A stretch of 64,000 bases of DNA, from the NCBI RefSeq assembly GCF_000765825.2, contig NZ_JRPE02000003.1:148655-212654 (forward strand), in the 5' to 3' direction. This stretch comes from Helicobacter magdeburgensis (GTDB lineage: Bacteria > Campylobacterota > Campylobacteria > Campylobacterales > Helicobacteraceae). Below are positions 63,476 to 64,000 of this stretch, piece by piece (the first letter of the stretch is position 1; each line of letters starts with the position of its first letter). The notes under the pieces are model-generated. The model was not told where the DNA came from. It saw nothing but the letters and a program-made list of their open reading frames with translations, and did no database searches. Made by a program: the position numbers and the translations under genes.

Positions 63476-64000
63476 ATGAATGTAGATTCTATGAAATGGG
63501 GCGAGTTTAAAATTTGTGATTTGTTTGAGATTGTAGGCACTTATACTACGCACCCAAGAGAGCTTATGCCAAATGGTAGAACACCTAGAATAACTTGTGC
63601 AGCAACCAACAATGGATTAGACAACACTTATCAAAATGTAGCCACAGAAAAAGGTGGAGTTTTAAGTGTGGATAGTGCAACTATAGGCTATATAGCTTAC
63701 CAAGAAAACGACTTTATAGCGACCGACCATATAGAAAAGATAATGCTTAAAAATGGTAAGACTATGAATCGTTATGTTGGATTATTTATTAAGCAGTGTA
63801 TTGATAATGCTGTTTTGCAAAAATATGGATATGGATATAAATTTTCACAAACTAGAATTAAAAAACAAATTATTAAACTCCCCATAGATTCTAAAGGCAA
63901 CCCAAACTACGCTTTTATGGAATCTTTTATGAAAAACTTAGAGCAAAAGCACTTAAGAAAAATCATAAAATACTATGAAAATAAACTTTTAGATTCTAAT
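63476..64000 (+). CDS. Specificity (S) subunit of the BcgI-like system (3' end outside window)
   Basis: The frame opens at ATG 63476 behind AAGGAG and is still open at the last base (175 codons seen). MKWGEFKICDLFEI is the usual opening of a type I/IIB target recognition domain. The later GYGYKFSQTRIKKQIIKLPID and ESFMKNLEQKHL match the end of a TRD and the start of the central helix. A second TRD probably follows beyond the window. It would direct the nuclease/methylase protein to a bipartite sequence. Confidence 0.87.
   Translation, partial: MNVDSMKWGEFKICDLFEIVGTYTTHPRELMPNGRTPRITCAATNNGLDNTYQNVATEKGGVLSVDSATIGYIAYQENDFIATDHIEKIMLKNGKTMNRYVGLFIKQCIDNAVLQKYGYGYKFSQTRIKKQIIKLPIDSKGNPNYAFMESFMKNLEQKHLRKIIKYYENKLLDSN

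Overview
The window looks like chromosomal DNA of a Helicobacter, most likely an enterohepatic rather than gastric species. The DNA is AT-rich. The gene set is typical of the genus: a cbb3 oxidase cluster with DUF4006, HugZ-type heme oxygenase, ferritin Pfr, PseB, FlhB2, biosynthetic SpeA and an epsilonproteobacterial RecO. From memory, several gene runs match H. pylori order (minD-minE-dprA-ruvX; ccoNOQP plus small membrane genes; pseB near coaBC; mrdA-engB-lptA-lptC-kdsC-rlpA-mltD-tatD-ribE-flhB2). HisB, an ArgA-like acetyltransferase and a type II NADH dehydrogenase, which I do not associate with H. pylori, argue for an enterohepatic relative. I saw no rRNA, tRNA, CRISPR array, transposase or integrase.

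Layout. 1-5.3 kb: the end of an LpoB-like/Sel1-repeat protein, then minD, minE, a divergent polysaccharide deacetylase, dprA, ruvX and a TetR regulator behind a perfect inverted repeat. 5.4-18.3 kb: ybeY, speA, cysE, the accD-rlmH-DksA-like operon, recO, gdhA, mutY, an NDH-2 and a small lipoprotein with an A15 tract in its promoter spacer. 18.4-27.9 kb: purM, SH3 protein, aroE, gatC, ung, a Kef-type antiporter, a phosphoesterase, a TauE-type permease, and hugZ preceded by a 450-base leader region with a Fur box and RNA-like structure. 27.9-30.2 kb: accessory segment with a broken secreted-protein gene and an HNH nuclease. 30.3-41 kb: tilS, the cbb3 oxidase cluster, three pseudopilin-like genes and polA. 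41-49.7 kb: a large FAD/Fe-S dehydrogenase, a secreted BspA/Sel1-like protein whose N-terminus resembles the start of that dehydrogenase, coaBC, pfr and pseB. 49.7-58 kb: a long minus-strand operon for cell envelope work (mrdA, engB, lptA, lptC, kdsC, rlpA, mltD, tatD) that also carries hisB and an argA-like gene. 58-60.7 kb: ribE, flhB2, an ABC-2 permease and crcB. 60.9 kb to the end: a BcgI-like restriction-modification operon with a HEPN gene between the methylase/nuclease and specificity subunits; the last gene runs off the window.

The strongest unexplained signal is the heptamer AGATTCT/AGAATCT. It occurs at very high density on both strands, inside genes (often as Glu-Ser or Asp-Ser codons), in intergenic DNA, and repeatedly as inverted pairs that form hairpins after genes. 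This recalls uptake-sequence pairs used as terminators in Neisseria and Haemophilus. Other leads are the hugZ leader RNA, tandem NPH repeats at the HugZ heme-ligand tail, the A15 promoter spacer, and the HEPN gene inside the restriction operon.
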